NCBI GenBank assembly: GCA_014896635.1
Contig: JADBKA010000255.1
Coordinates: 1 to 6,559, forward strand
DNA from: Ktedonobacteraceae bacterium
GTDB taxonomy: Bacteria > Chloroflexota > Ktedonobacteria > Ktedonobacterales > Ktedonobacteraceae
Length of the DNA: 6,559 nt
Direction of reading: 5' to 3'
Below are positions 6,162 through 6,559 of this stretch, in pieces; position 1 is the stretch's first letter, and every line of letters begins with the position of its first letter. Under the pieces are notes generated by a model. It searched no databases. It saw only the letters and a list, made by a program, of their open reading frames with translations, and was not told the DNA's origin. A program made the translations under genes and the position numbers.

Positions 6162-6559
6162 TCAGCGGGTCTGGACAGCGTTTACAGGGATGTAGATTGT
6201 GAAAACCAGTTGGATAACCTGGAGGCAGGTTCCCTGTCCTGCCTGCATGCCGGTACCAGCTTGCATACCACCGGTATTCTGTTGTCCACCAGTATTCTGT
6301 TGCCCACCGGTATTCTGTTGTCCACCAGTGTTCTGCCCACCAGTATTCTGCTGTCCACCGGTATTTTGTCCACCAGTGTTCTGTTGCCCGCCGGTGTTTT
6401 GTCCACCACCGTTGTTCTGTCCACCAGTATTCTGCTGTCCACCGGTATTTTGTCCACCAGTGTTCTGTTGCCCGCCGGTGTTTTGTCCACCACCGTTGTT
6501 CTGTCCACCAGTATTCTGCTGTCCACCGGTATTTTGTCCACCAGTGTTCTGTTGCCCGC
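6162..6559 (-). CDS. C-terminal part of Gly/Gln/Asn/Thr repeat protein (start outside window)
   Basis: The - strand frame with codons starting at 6557 is open from the right edge to a TGA at 6162-6164. It shows 131 residues of a protein that starts beyond the window. The first 97 are low-complexity repeats of GGQQNT and GGQNT, with a GGQNNGGGQNT variant. The last 34 are different: two short MQAG blocks, then a mostly hydrophobic, beta-prone ending (TCLQVIQLVFTIYIPVNAV) with one Cys. Q/N-rich repeats of this kind are usually flexible or self-associating (prion-like or surface matrix), so a surface or structural role is possible but unproven. I do not recognise the family. Every difference between repeat units falls at third codon positions, consistent with real coding. 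The frame would be missed by start-to-stop ORF finding. The alternatives are the - strand frame reading DKIPVDSRILVD, and a + strand Pro/Val/Phe/Cys frame. Both are less likely because neither ends in a normal, non-repetitive sequence followed by terminator-like hairpins. Confidence 0.6.
   Translation of the reverse strand, partial: GQQNTGGQNTGGQQNTGGQNNGGGQNTGGQQNTGGQNTGGQQNTGGQNNGGGQNTGGQQNTGGQNTGGQQNTGGQNTGGQQNTGGQQNTGGQQNTGGMQAGTGMQAGQGTCLQVIQLVFTIYIPVNAVQTR
6267..6559 (-). repeat. Nested tandem repeat: perfect 84-bp unit made of 18/15-bp subunits
   Basis: Two adjacent 84-bp copies (6390-6473 and 6474-6557) are identical base for base. The last 53 bases of the preceding block (6337-6389) match them perfectly too, with the first mismatch at 6336. 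The array continues past the window edge, where 6558-6559 already match the next copy. Inside each unit are 18-bp (GGQQNT) and 15-bp (GGQNT) subunits, which continue in diverged form down to 6267. All periods are multiples of three, so gain or loss of a unit keeps the reading frame. The 28-residue unit is 11 Gly, 7 Gln, 6 Asn and 4 Thr. Confidence 0.95.

Noticed and set aside
6182..6541. - strand frame reading DKIPVDSRILVD-type repeats with an ATG
   Set aside because: It is the repeat array read in a neighbouring frame. Differences between subunits change amino acids in this frame but are silent in the Q/N/G/T frame, which also ends in a non-repetitive tail.
6267..6559. CRISPR array
   Set aside because: The repeats are contiguous, have no unique spacers, and keep a reading frame in multiples of three. 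This is coding tandem repeat.

Overview
The window looks like a stretch of bacterial chromosome of mixed, moderately high GC. The family mix is a NurA nuclease, a single-pass surface-exposed protein of unknown family, a divergent MFS/LysR pair, an L21-L27 operon without a Prp protease gene, and a Gln/Asn/Gly/Thr repeat protein. This would fit a Chloroflexota bacterium of the Ktedonobacteria type. That placement is inferred from protein style and was not tested by any search.

Layout from left to right: (1) Positions 2-1198, + strand: a NurA-domain nuclease whose frame is still open at the left edge, so its 5' end is probably missing. (2) 1344-2807, + strand: a 487-residue protein with an acidic cytoplasmic N-terminus, one membrane segment and a large outside domain. 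It ends 6 bases before the stop of the next gene, which is convergent. (3) 2814-4049, - strand: a 12-helix major facilitator transporter of the YnfM type. It is divergent from (4) 4165-5061, + strand: a LysR-type regulator. The 115-base spacer between them is AT-rich and packed with small dyads and repeats, as expected for a LysR-controlled divergent promoter. (5) 5058-5321: a good sigma-70-like promoter whose -35 box overlaps the regulator's stop codon, followed by a leader of roughly 225 nt that can be closed by an 8-bp long-range pairing. It leads into (6) rplU (5322-5693) and rpmA (5697-6023), ribosomal proteins L21 and L27. (7) 6038-6151: a strong intrinsic terminator and a second long hairpin, lying between rpmA and a convergent gene. 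(8) 6162-6559, - strand: the C-terminal part of a low-complexity Gly/Gln/Asn/Thr repeat protein built on a perfect 84-bp tandem repeat. It runs off the right edge.

The clearest functional unit is the transporter plus regulator: the LysR protein probably controls the efflux-type transporter. rplU-rpmA is a housekeeping ribosomal operon with its own promoter, leader and terminator. The most unusual items are the repeat gene at the right edge, which lacks a start in the window and is easy to miss, and the structured rplU leader. I see no RNA gene, insertion sequence, CRISPR array, attachment site or origin. The window does not show a clear new multi-gene system.
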